From NCBI GenBank assembly GCA_001970955.1, contig MPUH01000393.1:1-58160 (forward strand): DNA of 58,160 nucleotides, in the 5' to 3' direction. Below, piece by piece: positions 34,310 through 44,082 of this stretch. This DNA comes from Stentor coeruleus (lineage: Eukaryota; Ciliophora; Heterotrichea; Heterotrichida; Stentoridae). The position numbers and the translations under genes are program-made. The notes beneath the pieces are model-generated. The model saw nothing but the letters and a program-made list of their open reading frames with translations, was not told the DNA's origin and did not search any database. How positions within the stretch are numbered: the first letter of the stretch is position 1; each line of letters opens with the position of its first letter.

Positions 34310-34926
34310 TTTTATGAAGTTGTGAATTTTTGTGGGTTTTGGACGTTTGTGAGATTATATTAAGTTTTTTTTTCTTCAGAAATTATGATTAGATTGAGTT
34401 GTAAGATAGGAAATAATTGAAGATTGTATTTGGCTGATGGTTATTGAGTTTAGTGTTGTAAACAATTTTATCTTATAGTCTATTTGGTTGTGATTATCGG
34501 GAATAAATTAATACTATAGCTTGCTTGAAATTTGTCTAAAGTTTGAACGTCATCCTTATTTCATAAAAATAAAATATTCATGATAAATACTAATTTCTCA
34601 TTTTTTCCTACATGGTAAAACTGAGCTTTAAAAGCCCCAAATGAGTTTATTTATCTAATCTTCTACAATTTTTTATAGCACTAAACAATAAAACCATAAT
34701 CCTTTACAAATAAATTCATTTACCAAATCTTCTGCATTTTTTTATAGCACTAAACAATAAAACTATAATCCTTATAAACACAAATTCCTTTATCATCATT
34801 ACAATAAAATTAAGCCTCCTAATAAAAACTCCATAAAAACTTACAAAATCATAAAAATACCTATCAACACCCAACCAAATTATGTAATTACCTAAACTAT
34901 TAAATTATACTACTTAAAAAAAAAAT
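34310..34926. other. Intergenic with a short tandem repeat
   Basis: Contains a diverged ~49-bp direct repeat: 34657-34705 and 34726-34774, period 69, each with TTTATAGCACTAAACAATAA. From 34790 it is C/A-rich, the downstream flank of the minus B-box gene. Confidence 0.6.
34657..34774. repeat. Diverged tandem repeat, period 69 bp
   Basis: Two copies share TATAGCACTAAACAATAAAA with a few differences on both sides. It is not associated with an N, so it is a genuine local duplication in non-coding DNA. Confidence 0.6.
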
Positions 34927-36177
34927 CTATAAAATCTCACACTCTGGATATCCAGCAAACCAATTCATCGCTTCACTTTCCCAGTTCTCATAATGATAAA
35001 TTCTTTTCTTATTTCCCACACAGAAAATAGTTACTAAATAACATTCACGGTCTAAATATTCTCAACATTCTTCATTATAAATACTTGCTGACTTTTTTTT
35101 ACTTTCTAAGTTTGAAATACTAACTGTTTATATTATACAATCTTTATAGAGAATACATCCTACAAATGTATTACCTATATATAGAGGATACCTTAAATAT
35201 AGGATATACCTTAAATATATCATACCTGTATAAAGGATACTTGCTATATAAAAAATACCTTAAATATAGCATACCTATTATAAAGGATACTTGCTATATA
35301 AAAAATACCTTAAATATAACATACCTAAATATATTATACCTGAATAATATATACCTAAGTAAAATATACCAGAATTAGGAGAACTTGATTCTTTAGGCAT
35401 ATTCATATATGAAACTTTCTCTTCAGAATTTTGTAGATCCTTATTACTAAAATAAAATCCCTCTAATTTGTTTTTACTAGGGTTTTCAGGTATATTCCCA
35501 TATATTTTATCTTGATTTTCATTCATATTTTTTGCTTTCAGCGATTTACTATCTGATTATCATTTACGATCTTTTTAACAAATACCTATATTTGTTGTAC
35601 AAACAAAAATATAAGCTTGGTCATTTGTCACCATAATTTTTTTTAAATGCGAATAAGATCTTAAATCAATATCGTATTTCAAGTAAATTTCATCAAGTTT
35701 TTCTTGACTACGCCTAAGATTTTGTGTTTTTATTTTTTTACTATTTTTATCAAAGTTTTCGTTTTCTAATAATATACCAATAAAGCTGTTAAATTGTTCG
35801 GTTTTATAATTTATATAACTTTCTGTCCAAGCTATTTTTTCTTTTATATAGTTGATTGTATAATAATCTTCTGACTTTTTAGCTTCCCTGATTTTTTTCT
35901 TGATATCACATATTAGTGAAATAGATTTTTTCATAGATTCTTGGAATATATTTAAAAATATAGAATAGATCGATTCAAGTCTTGTCAGAAGGCTTTTTAC
36001 TAATTTTTGAGCATCATTAAGTTGACTTTTAAATTCAATTTTTTTTTCTATTAAGCTTATCTGGCCTAGACATATGTTGTGATGATTTACCACATGCCCA
36101 GCGCAGAAGAAAATATTTGCTGAACATACACAACTAAACAGTGCAACCTCAGCACAACCATAGATACTACAATGCAT
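34927..36177 (-). CDS. B-box-like zinc-finger coiled-coil protein with stacked introns
   Basis: Proposed exons (minus): 36177-35586, 35570-35568 (3 nt), 35552-35370, 35159-35139, 35123-35067 and 35051-34927. Single 15-nt introns lie at 35571-35585, 35553-35567, 35124-35138 and 35052-35066; a 210-nt block of thirteen intron-like units lies at 35160-35369. All phases agree and give 326 residues ending TAG. The N-terminus has a B-box-like zinc finger (Cys3, Cys8, FSCVC, FFCAGHVVNHH) followed by coiled coil. The C-terminus reads RECYLVTIFCVGNKKRIYHY then ENWESEAMNWFAGYPECEIL. Without splicing, each later segment is closed by stops. Function unknown. Confidence 0.65.
35160..35369 (-). repeat. Array of thirteen end-to-end intron-like units
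   Basis: Plus coordinates and lengths, each GT...AG on the minus strand: 35160-35174 (15), 35175-35191 (17), 35192-35209 (18), 35210-35225 (16), 35226-35240 (15), spacer 35241-35243, 35244-35258 (15), 35259-35274 (16), 35275-35290 (16), spacer 35291-35293, 35294-35308 (15), 35309-35324 (16), 35325-35339 (15), 35340-35354 (15), 35355-35369 (15). Twelve begin GTAT, one GTAA. Both spacers are CAA. The block sums to 210 nt, a multiple of three, and the flanking exons join in phase. A ~50-bp higher-order duplication covers 35226-35274 and 35275-35324. Confidence 0.8.
35553..35585 (-). other. Two 15-nt introns around a 3-nt exon
   Basis: On the minus strand GTATTTGTTAAAAAG (35571-35585), then ATC (35568-35570), then GTAAATGATAATCAG (35553-35567). 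Either a 3-nt exon is retained (codons GAT CAT) or the 33 nt leave together; both keep frame. The joined reading frame enters the exon that starts KSLKAKNMNENQ. Confidence 0.6.
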
Positions 36178-36531
36178 AATTTTATTAGAATATAAAAACT
36201 ACAAAAATATACATATAAGATTTTTTAGTTTATTCCTATGCCTATTAAGTATTTATCATGTCTTTAGATATCATCTTTGATCAGATTATCACGTCAATAA
36301 AATTATAAATAATATATCTTCATTTAAAATCTATAATATTTAAATCTATCTAAGAATATCAAAGCCTTACTATCAAAAGCTAAAAATTAAAAAAACTATA
36401 AAAAATCCCCTTATGCAACTATTTCTACAACATCTAAAACCTTATCAAAAATACAAAAAAGTCCTCATCTTATTTTACATATTCATCTAAATTGTATAAA
36501 CTCCTCTAAAAATTTAAATCCTAAACTTATT
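36178..36531. other. Intergenic, tandem minus genes
   Basis: 354 bp between the B-box gene start and the end of GH38 copy 2. C/A-rich near 36420-36530. No gene seen. Confidence 0.6.
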
Positions 36532-39408
36532 CTAATCTAATTCTATCTTTAGTTGCTCCAAACCAATCTTATCTCTCTTGTTAGCCCTAAAAGCAACCAC
36601 AACAATCAAAATCCCCAAAACTCCAGCCCCACAAACAATAATCATAGAATAGCTCAAACCATTTATCCCATTAATATCCCCACCAACAACTTCACTCATA
36701 ATATTCTTATCCATAATCCCATTTGCCTTAAGTTTATAAGTTTTCATCTCATAAGGCATAATTCCATCATTTCCATCACCTTTTGGATATTCCAAAACAT
36801 TTTTCCCTGTATTATTATATGCAATTAACTCAAGATAACCTTGTTCATTAAATTTTCTCATATTATTCAAAGGTAATCCTCCAAGATTAAGTTCTTCAAA
36901 ATCTTCTGTGAAATCAACTTTTATTTGAGTGTTGCATTTATTAAATATTCTGAATATATAAGAATTGTTTCTTATAACTAAACTTGATAAATAAGCACAA
37001 TCGAAATTGTTAAGGAATTCATATGTGTTTTTATATTGAGGAATTGTATTGTATTCAGTAGCTAAAGAGAAATTTGTTGTAAGAGAATTGTTGAAAGTAT
37101 TGAAAAAGACTATTGGTGATGAACGATGATCAAGAAAATGATCCCAGATGCTTTGGTAGTTTAGATCTGTAAAGCCGATTATCCATTCATGTTCAACTGG
37201 GTAAATATCCCCTGAATAACTACCAATGCCAAGTTGATCATCGTAACTAGGGTGTCTATGCAAATTAAGTTCAAACACATTCTCAAACGGCATCCCAGCA
37301 CCAAGGGAAAATGTTGGAATAAAATACAAAAACTTATCCCCTAAATCAGCCACAACTCCTCCAGTAATCGGGTAATAATTATGCCCAGTCTTATTAGAAG
37401 CATTAGGTTCAAAATACCTTTTCTGCAAATTCGCTGTATTAAAAGTATAAAACCATCCTTTCTGCTTATAAATCTGATGAAATCTATAAAAAATATCATT
37501 ATTCCTTTCAGCATAAACATAAAATGTCATAATAAAACTATCTGTAATTTTATCAACAATAATCCTTTGAATAAACACATCTTGATCATATCTTAAATAA
37601 CTTTCAGCAACATCAACTATAGATCCACTATAATGATTAAATGTTTCTAATTCACATATAATTTCAGCTGGTTCCTATATAAAAAATACATCTTCAACAA
37701 AAGAATAAGGTCCACTCATATAAGTATCATATCTAACAATAGTCCCATCAATAAAATATTCCATATTTTGGGTTTTTAAACTAGTTAAAAGCCCTTTAGT
37801 AAGTTCAATTGTTATATAATTATTGCTTATTGTTTGTATATTGTTTAATGTAGAAGGTATTGAGCATCCATCACATTTGTATGCATATTCTGAAACAAAA
37901 AAGGTTTTTATTTGTAAACCTTGGAGCTCATAAGTGAAGTAGGATTTATAGTTGTCTAGATAAGGGACACTTTGTGAAATAATTGTTTGATTGCTCGTGT
38001 CGAAAATCCTCACATATTCTGAAGCGGCTTCTAATGAGAGGGTTTTTTTAACTGCCCAGTTTAGAGGGTTTATTATAAATAAAACTTTATAAGGAATCAT
38101 GAGTTCTGTTGATGATGTAGAATTAGTTGAAGTTAGGTTGTTTATTTGTAGTCCAAGTTCGTTTAGGAGCATTTGCTGGTCGTTTTCGATTCTTTGAAGG
38201 TAGTCATAATATACTGGTTCTTTCATTGTCCCAGTTATAGCATCATGATGAGTACACATATCAACTTCATATGCCATAAGTTTAGTTGCTGACCATGATG
38301 ATGATATTATTTCTCCAATTCTTGCGAATTTCTGAGTATTATACATCAATTGTTTTATATGAGGCTTTGTCGAATAATACCCTGTCCATGGTTTCCACCA
38401 ATAACTTGGATGACCTGATGAACCTGCAGAAACTAAAGGCATAAGATCTCCACCAAAGACTTCAAAAGATGTGGAACTTGAAAGTACAGCATCAAAATAT
38501 TCAGAAGCTGTGGCGAATTTAAAATTAACATTTGTACTTTGTTCTGAGATTTTAACTAGAAGGTCTATAAGATAATATGTAGTATTCCAATCAGTATAAT
38601 AAAAATCATCACCAATAAGCATAAGTTGATTATTTGTCTTATATTTATAAGCAGTTGATAATACATAATCTTCTAAAGCTTGTATACTAAATATATTATA
38701 CCAATTAAGTACTCCAGTTTCATTAGCTGGAAGTTGTCCATAACAATGTTCATCCCAAAACCATAAAGATAAGAAACTAGGCGAACTATAATGGTTATTA
38801 AGGACATGGGTAAAAACTCCATTTTCTGAGTTCAATCCTTGTGGTTTCCATATAAACTCCATATTTGATGAGTTTTGCAATTGAGTCTATATGAAAATTA
38901 CTCTAAAGTTATACTCGACTCTAGAAAAAACTAACACTTCAATACCCATTTTTTCAAACAACGCTGGAGTTAGACTAGAATGTCCAAATGGGTCTAATTG
39001 CCATCCAATTTTCACTTCATTTATCCCAAGTTCACTAGAAATATAATCAAAACCTGCTTCAGTTTGTCGTATTGCCATTTCTAAATCTACAGTTGCTTCA
39101 TCGTGTTGAACCCAACCACCTCCTACAATTTCAAATCTTCCTTGTTTATTCATAGAAATGACTTGAGGTTTTTTTTCAGGATAATCTTGTAAATAACGAG
39201 ATAAAAAGTAAATCTCAGCCCATACAAATTTTGCCTCAGGTATTAAGTTAAGTATACCAAGCATATTATCTAAAGTATGTCTGACTTTATTTTCATAGTA
39301 CCAGTCTGCAGTTTCAAGCCAGCCAGCATCGTTATGAGAGTGTGGGACGAAGAAAACATTCATTTTACCAAGGGTTAGAGTAAAAAGAATCCATATGAAT
39401 GGTAACAT
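36532..39408 (-). CDS. GH38 alpha-mannosidase with C-terminal membrane span (copy 2)
   Basis: Exons (minus): 39408-38902, 38886-38702, 38686-37690 and 37674-36532; 15-nt introns at 38887-38901 (GTAATTTTCATATAG), 38687-38701 (GTATAATATATTTAG) and 37675-37689 (GTATTTTTTATATAG). The intron positions match copy 1 exactly. Product 943 residues, stop TAG. Signal peptide MLPFIWILFTLTLG. Catalytic motifs HSHNDAGW, GWQLDPFGHS and HHDAITGT are intact. A C-terminal span (SMIIVCGAGVLGILIVVVAF) precedes a short charged tail. It is a paralogue of copy 1, presumably from local duplication followed by insertion or rearrangement of two genes between them. Expected role: alpha-mannose removal in the endolysosomal or vacuolar lumen. 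Confidence 0.9.
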
Positions 39409-40248
39409 TTTTTATAGGGTATATTTTTTCAACAGAAAAGTTTGATAATATATGGAATTTGGTTATAAAGAAGGAAGTTTTTATATGGTTTTGTTATAAG
39501 ATATAGAATATTTTTTGAAGAGATTGGGTTAGTAGGGAGATTATAATAGGGTTTATGTATATGAATAATTTAATAAAATGAATAAGGTTGTAAAGAATTT
39601 TATCAGAAATTAATTTAGGGTTTGAAAATTAAAAGATTGGTAAGATGGGTAATGATAATATAGATTATATGCTAGGTGGGTGTTACAATTAAATATGATA
39701 GGATATTAAGTTTTTGTATAGGAAAATTTAACATTTTATTATTTATGGATTATTAGCATATGTGTGGAATTTATGAACTTGGGGAATATATGCAGGAATA
39801 TTGTATAATAAGAACTCTTGTTTTTAATAAACTAGTGAAAAATTTTATCAAATATTTTTAGGTTTTCTTATGCTATTTTGCATTATGCTTATACTTTTTC
39901 TTAAAAATTTGTAAAATGTAAATTGTTATATTTTAGGATACAGTCTGAGATTTAACTTTAAGATAAAATATATTATATTATAATTACAAATCAAAAATTA
40001 TTATCTCTTTGTCAACATATCAAAATTATCGTTAATTATATACAAATTTATTTGAGAATCCAAAATTATTAAAAAAATGATCTTATCTAACTTTTACAGC
40101 ATAACATAACAATTTCTATTAAAAAATCTACTTTTTAAGCATAATTAGCACAACTAATCATATAATAAATACAATCTTATAACAACATATAATATCTAAT
40201 TTCCTACAAATAAAACCCAAAATTTTTCGCAACAAAATCCCTAAACAA
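39409..40248. other. Intergenic, tandem minus genes
   Basis: 840 bp, G-rich next to the mannosidase start, C/A-rich near 40130-40248. No exon chain recognised. Confidence 0.55.
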
Positions 40249-40923
40249 TTAATTTTTACGAGTATATTTATCATCAAGCCAATCAAAAAAATTATTCAAA
40301 TCCTCTTCACCATGGATTTTTTTAAACGCCTCAAGAACTTTCCTAGTATCTTCATTTTCCTCAGCTCCTGTAACTCTATATATCCAAGCATCATGTTTTT
40401 TATTATCCATTTTATTTCTTGATGTCTTTATCATTTCTTCCATATACATAATTTCTTCATCTTTTATCACAAACGCAGCATGGTTTTTCGAATCTTTTTC
40501 AGTCCAAAAGTTTTTCTGTATAAAAACATTTTTGATGTATCTCAAAATCATAAAAACAAAGTCTTTTTTTGGTCTCCACACAGGAAATTTAGGTGTTAAA
40601 TTAAGTTCATAAGTACTTAAATCTATAAGTGGATGAAAGACTGGGCTTATAAAAGTGACTTTTGGTGCTGAGTTTGGATAATCATATGGCATATCTATAA
40701 GGAATTTATATGCTTGATCTTTATATATCCCTGAACGTATAAAGACAATTCCATACCAAATGTGAATAGATTTCATATCAGGAATCACAATTACACCATT
40801 TGGGGCATAATGAATAAGCGTTTCGTATTCAAACATGATTTGAAAATCACGGCTTTGTTCTAATGTTGAATGGCTACCTTTACCCCCAAACAAACTTTCT
40901 GAAGCTCGTAAATCAGTGCTCAT
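40249..40923 (-). CDS. AKTIP: AKTIP/FTS-like inactive E2 variant
   Basis: Single exon, 224 residues, ATG 40921-40923, stop TAA. A ubiquitin-conjugating fold occupies residues ~25-150: HIWYGIVFIRSGIYKDQAYK, then FLIDMPYDYPNSAPKVTF and SPVFHPLIDLSTYELNL. Where active E2s have the catalytic Cys (HPN...ICL) this protein has ELNL, so it is a pseudo-E2. The WYG-IFIR and VFHPLID patterns match AKTIP (Fused Toes), a partner of Hook proteins and FHIP in linking vesicles to dynein. The C-terminus is helical and acidic. The 5' end abuts or overlaps a small upstream gene. Confidence 0.82.
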   Translation of the reverse strand: MSTDLRASESLFGGKGSHSTLEQSRDFQIMFEYETLIHYAPNGVIVIPDMKSIHIWYGIVFIRSGIYKDQAYKFLIDMPYDYPNSAPKVTFISPVFHPLIDLSTYELNLTPKFPVWRPKKDFVFMILRYIKNVFIQKNFWTEKDSKNHAAFVIKDEEIMYMEEMIKTSRNKMDNKKHDAWIYRVTGAEENEDTRKVLEAFKKIHGEEDLNNFFDWLDDKYTRKN

Positions 40924-41155
40924 TACTATTATTATTAACTAAGGATTTAGCTTTGATTTCTTCAACTTGGAAATAAGAATAACCTGCTCCTGTTGAAAAA
41001 GCACCTATTGGAACTAGTTGGAAAGATAGTGTCGACCATGATTTGTATGGACGACCTTTTAATAGTTCGTATATGAAAAAACCTGTTAGGGCTGTGAAAA
41101 AGTACAGACGGGTTTTTGTGCATAAGAGGCAATCTTCGTTATAATCATCTTGCAT
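40913..41155 (-). CDS. Small CxxC membrane protein
   Basis: ATG 41153-41155 (an earlier in-frame ATG lies at 41198-41200). Unspliced it is 80 residues, ends TGA at 40913 and overlaps the AKTIP-like start by 11 nt. A possible 16-nt intron at 40951-40966 (GTTGAAGAAATCAAAG) would end it at TAG 40939-40941 instead and remove the overlap. Visible: EDCLLCTKTRLYFFTALTGF (CxxC then a membrane span), a Lys/Arg/Pro loop, and a second hydrophobic stretch LVPIGAFSTGAGYSYF. The layout recalls DMAC1/DUF4536, a mitochondrial complex I assembly family, but this is a weak guess. Confidence 0.5.
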   Translation of the reverse strand: MQDDYNEDCLLCTKTRLYFFTALTGFFIYELLKGRPYKSWSTLSFQLVPIGAFSTGAGYSYFQVEEIKAKSLVNNNSNEH

Positions 41156-41200
41156 TTTATATTTTATATTAGAGGATGAGTTTTTATAAGATTTTTTCAT

Positions 41201-41564
41201 ATGCCTTGAGTTGGATTTGAAATATGGGTTTGGAAGAGTTGGTGGGTTTTAGGAATTGTATTTGATATGAGTTTTGGAAAATGGAGATAGTTTTAGGTGG
41301 GGTTTTTAGTGATTAGGATTGAGATTTGTTATAAAATTAGATATAAATATCAGCTGATGTGAGAAATGGATGAGGAAAGGATTTTATATATGAATGTAGG
41401 TTTATGATTGAAGCTTTTTTTGAATATTTATAATAAGAAAAATGTAAAATATAGTTTTATTTACAAACCCTAAACCATTCAATAACTCCTCATCCTAAAC
41501 ATCTAAACATAGAAACCTTAAAACCCATTCTAACTTTACTGTTAAAATCCCAGACAAAATCATC
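41201..41564. other. Intergenic, tandem minus genes
   Basis: G-rich next to the start on the left, switching to C/A-rich near 41455. No gene seen. Confidence 0.6.
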
Positions 41565-42683
41565 CTATTTATAAAATTTCATCCTTTTCAACTCTTGAAG
41601 CATTTCCTTTTTCTTCAATAATTTATCCTTATACTTTAATTTCTCATCCAACTTACTAATCAATTCCTGCACAACCAAAGTATTTTCACAGCTTCCAATC
41701 CTAACCTTAGCCAAATCTTTCCTCAACACTTGTTCTTCCCATCTATCCATATACCTATTAAAAATTTCTTCACATTGAGCAATTATCGAATAATCCGGTT
41801 CTCTAGGTGAAATGGTATTTTTACTAACACTACTCATAACGGATTGTTTGATTTCCTTAACCATTTGTCCACAAGTTTTATTTTCAACAGCATTTTGTAA
41901 CCTATCAATCTGTTCAGTTAAAGATAAAATCATTCCTTGTATATTCCCAATATCATTCCCCCATCCTTCAACTTCTTTTTTAAGTTTATCAATTTCATTT
42001 GTTTTAGGTAATGTATAATTACTAGGTTTAATTTGAAACATGTCTTTAAATTTTTCAGTTGTTTCTTTTTTTACTTCATATTGTCTTGGCATGAATTCTG
42101 GGCTTGGAAAATTACTTATTCTCGACCCTTCATCAGGGCTGAATCTAAGTGGCGTGGACAATTTGTCCACGCTTTTTTCTATATCGGCTGAATATTGATC
42201 GATACTGTCTCTTGAGTTGTTTAAAAGATCAGGACTTGGCATTGTTTCTAATAAAAAGACTTGGTTTATATAAGTATTTGATGCGCCATGGGTACTGAGA
42301 ATGAGGATTTTTATATAGTTGGTTGATGGTAAAATTGGGTCGATTTGATAAAAGTTGTAGCCGCTACGAGGTTTACCTTGAAATGATGCCCATTTAGTCC
42401 AGGAATTACTTTCAGATGAAGTGTAGAGTTCGATTTGACAAGGATTAGATTTGTAAGAATGCCAACAGTACCAGCCAAAAACACTTAGGTTTAGTTGGGA
42501 TTTAGAATTTGATATGTTGATTATGGCTTCTTGGGGCAAACCTGATGATGTAAGCCAAAGACGCTTTTCGTTTGAGTTTAAAATGTTAGCTGCTGAACAC
42601 CCTTTAGCTTCAGATGAACAGTGAAGGATTGAAGCTCCATTTGACTCGTCTAAAGCATTGATGTAGTTGCTCATTTTAATCAT
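41565..42683 (-). CDS. Discoidin/galactose-binding-like plus coiled-coil protein
   Basis: Single exon, 372 residues (370 from the second Met at residue 4), stop TAG. Residues ~15-145 read like a jelly-roll F5/8-type or IFT25-like beta domain: ANILNSNEKRLWLTSSGLPQ, then EAIINIS and FGWYCWHSY, ending TYINQVFLLE. The middle is Ser/Pro-rich and disordered; residues ~235-370 form a coiled coil ending LKKKEMLQELKRMKFYK. This layout occurs in ciliary and centrosomal proteins; no gene name is assigned. The domain call rests on pattern only. Confidence 0.65.
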   Translation of the reverse strand: MIKMSNYINALDESNGASILHCSSEAKGCSAANILNSNEKRLWLTSSGLPQEAIINISNSKSQLNLSVFGWYCWHSYKSNPCQIELYTSSESNSWTKWASFQGKPRSGYNFYQIDPILPSTNYIKILILSTHGASNTYINQVFLLETMPSPDLLNNSRDSIDQYSADIEKSVDKLSTPLRFSPDEGSRISNFPSPEFMPRQYEVKKETTEKFKDMFQIKPSNYTLPKTNEIDKLKKEVEGWGNDIGNIQGMILSLTEQIDRLQNAVENKTCGQMVKEIKQSVMSSVSKNTISPREPDYSIIAQCEEIFNRYMDRWEEQVLRKDLAKVRIGSCENTLVVQELISKLDEKLKYKDKLLKKKEMLQELKRMKFYK

Positions 42684-43292
42684 TTAATTGATATTATAAA
42701 TCAGACAGTTGTATCTTGATATGCTTGAATTATTGGGTTTTATGTGGCAATCACTCATTTGATATGTTTTTAATGATGATTCATCAGGGGCAAAAAAAAA
42801 CTAGATAAGTGTTAGTTTTGAAATCGATTTTGGATCCTTTGATGAATTTTAAAGCTAATAATAAATGACCTTCAATATGAATAATCATAACATATTTAAT
42901 TGCTTAAAATATACTTATATATAACTTCTTCTATTTTATACAAAATTCTATTTTTTTATATATTCCTTGTATCTTAAATCTTCTATGTAAACTCTAAAAT
43001 ATAAGCAAAATTTTTTTGTTGTTATTGTTACATCTTTTAAGTATACATCATTATGATTTCAGTAAATTCTTGAGTTTTTAAGAAAATAATGTTTCTTAGC
43101 TTTTATTTTTTTTAACATAATTTCTTCAATATGATTCTCTAGTTTTACTTTAAAATTTAATTAAAAAGCCTATCATCAGTTTATATTCATAGAGTTTGCA
43201 GTGATTTTTTATATAAAAGTTTAGTTTATCAATATGATAATCATGATAAAGCTATATTGCTGAAAAATATATTGAAGGTGTTATTAATATAA
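42684..43292. other. Intergenic, AT-rich
   Basis: About 600 bp with no open exon. Confidence 0.5.
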
Positions 43293-43582
43293 TTATGATA
43301 TACTAAATCTTTTGATTTTAGGAGTTTCGCGTTTCTGTTGCTTATTTTTTCCAGAACCAAGAGTTATTGAGTTACCAAGAACATTTATAATTTTCGATCT
43401 TCTTCTATATGAGAACTCTTCTATGCTTACATCCACAATAACATTATCCCTGCTCATGTCATGGTCAATATTTTGACTATTTTCAAAAGGTTTTTCAGGT
43501 ATGCTAAATAAAAATTACACAGCTCGTTTTTTAAAAGCTTAAAGAACTTCAAACAAAAACACCAGTTCATTTTTATTATCAT
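43293..43582 (-). CDS. Small hypothetical gene, structure tentative
   Basis: The segment 43503-43293 (minus) is convincingly open: EKPFENSQNIDHDMSRDNVI, then EEFSYRRRSKIINVLGNS to TAA. Upstream a 15-nt intron 43504-43518 (GTAATTTTTATTTAG) removes a TAG, and a possible 17-nt intron 43538-43554 would link back in phase to ATG 43580-43582, giving 85 residues. Otherwise the start is ATG 43455-43457 (54 residues). No family recognised. Confidence 0.35.
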
Positions 43583-43638
43583 AAGCACAATAGTTTTCAT
43601 TGATATAAAAAAAGTGATTGAGTGACTAATAATTTAGG

Positions 43639-44082
43639 TTATTTGTTTAGGTTAAAAGAGCTTGTATAACATCTTTCTGATAAAATTTCTGTTTGATTTT
43701 TATATGAAGATGTTTGAGTTGCAAAAAAGTTTCTCTTTGTCAAGATGGTTTTGGCTGAGTTTGAAGTTGCTGATGATCTTGAAGTCAGTATCATAGAACT
43801 TCTCGCCTGCTTTTCAACCTCTCTAAAACACAATTTCGGATTTAATCTAGGCTCTTCAGCAGTCATATGTAGAAACTGTGAAAACAATGTCCCTTTTTTA
43901 TCTCTGTTTTCCGAGTAGTCATTTTTTTTCCTTTCCACTATCTTTAGCAAATCAACATAATAATTTCTTTCTATAGGCACATATTTTTCTAATGAGTGCC
44001 TATATTTATATAGTTTACCTCCAATTAGCTTATATTTGTCTTTTTGAAATGATATTTCTGGTTTGGGTTTTAATTTGGACAT
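43639..44082 (-). CDS. Hypothetical basic protein
   Basis: Single exon, 147 residues, ATG 44080-44082, stop TAA. Begins MSKLKPKPEISFQKDKYKLI and has KLYKYRHSLEKYVPIERNYY. The C-terminal half is Ser/Thr-rich and probably disordered. No domain recognised. It could be a small ciliary or cortical protein, but nothing in the sequence shows this. Confidence 0.55.
   Translation of the reverse strand: MSKLKPKPEISFQKDKYKLIGGKLYKYRHSLEKYVPIERNYYVDLLKIVERKKNDYSENRDKKGTLFSQFLHMTAEEPRLNPKLCFREVEKQARSSMILTSRSSATSNSAKTILTKRNFFATQTSSYKNQTEILSERCYTSSFNLNK

Noticed and set aside
35041-35066. In-frame TGA in the B-box gene taken as recoded Trp
   Set aside because: A 15-nt intron (GTTGAGAATATTTAG, 35052-35066) removes it in phase.
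35166-35378. Plus-strand 70-codon Tyr/Leu/Lys repeat frame
   Set aside because: It is the reverse strand of the intron array. Intron phase logic on the minus strand explains the sequence better.
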